Shown here piece by piece: positions 63,815-64,000 of a stretch of DNA of 64,000 bases (positions are counted from its first letter, which is position 1; each line of letters begins with the position of its first letter). The position numbers were made by a program, and so were the translations under genes. The notes under the pieces are model-generated. The model saw only the letters and a list, made by a program, of their open reading frames with translations, was not told the DNA's origin and did not search any database. The stretch comes from Manduca sexta (taxonomy: Eukaryota; Arthropoda; Insecta; Lepidoptera; Sphingidae): NCBI RefSeq assembly GCF_014839805.1, contig NC_051116.1, forward strand, positions 1,798,001 through 1,862,000, given 5' to 3'.

Positions 63815-64000
63815 TACGTGAATGAAACCGTTTTGCTATCTAGTAATTTAGTAATGTAGTACTTTAATACAAAAGAAGCAGAGACCCATTACGTCCTTAT
63901 TAGGGTTTCTTTGTTTGCATCGGGCCCCGCAGTCAACATTGGGAGTATTGGAATCCCCGGGCTTAGCGACTGCAGGGCCCTGGAAGAAAGTTGGGAATGG
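63815..64000. other. No feature recognised at the window end
   Basis: A GC-richer stretch (CATCGGGCCCCGCAGTCAAC, CCCCGGGCTTAGCGACTGCA) begins near 63915 and runs out of the window. Origin unknown. Confidence 0.3.

Overview
The window looks like a transposon-saturated piece of a lepidopteran (moth or butterfly) nuclear genome. The base composition is AT-rich and there is no prokaryotic-style gene packing, operon or CRISPR array. The same mobile families recur on both strands: tRNA-derived SINEs, short CTAG-ending Helitrons, Penelope-like fragments, an RTE-clade LINE, a maT-type mariner, a PIF/Harbinger element and hAT-like MITEs. This combination is typical of Lepidoptera. I cannot name the species from sequence alone.

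Family labels are mine. SINE-A: tRNA-derived, box A TAGCCTAGTTGG, (ATT)n tail. SINE-E: tRNA-derived, (ATGT)n tail. SINE-G: the same type of tRNA head with a different body. Rep-B and rep-C: 250-310 bp dispersed repeats of unproven class. Rep-D: LINE 3' tail with an A-rich end. Hel-H and hel-I: Helitrons ending in a hairpin plus CTAG. MITE-K: long terminal inverted repeats. MITE-R: hAT-like, starts CAGTGGCGAAG, 8-bp target duplications. PLE: Penelope-like element. Rep-F, rep-M, rep-N, rep-P and rep-Q: low-copy repeats recognised only by comparing places inside the window.

Layout. 0-1.3 kb: 3' half of an RTE-type reverse transcriptase, open to the window edge. 1.6-5.3 kb: SINE-A, rep-B, rep-N, then a 2.45-kb PIF/Harbinger element with perfect TIRs and nested Helitrons. 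6-16.7 kb: tandem SINE-G units, a split rep-C, a PLE GIY-YIG fragment, a MITE-K, two hel-I copies, a THAP-like exon on the minus strand and a complete 744-bp Helitron. 16.7-26.8 kb: RTE tails, SINE-A copies, a LINE tail inserted in rep-C with a 14-bp TSD, MITE-R and a SINE-E nested in rep-C. 27-36 kb: mostly Helitron, SINE-E, rep-B and rep-C debris. 36.26-37.56 kb: a nearly complete DD37D mariner. 38-55 kb: more nested repeats, including an inverted PLE pair. 55.9 kb: an exon-like 102-bp open segment with good splice signals. 57-64 kb: an inverted rep-C pair, a SINE-A with a twin-priming-type 5' inversion inside a MITE-R, a TATA-preceded open frame for a small secreted peptide cut by a PLE, and a hAT-like element carrying a SINE-A.

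No complete host gene is visible. The best host-gene candidates are the exon-like segment at 55884-55985 (+), the signal-peptide frame at 61186-61352 (+), the THAP-like start at 12909-12982 (-) and an exon-like frame at 61915-62143 (-). Everything else that reads open is transposon-encoded or lies inside non-coding repeats. Nested insertions with clean target-site duplications let part of the insertion order be read directly.
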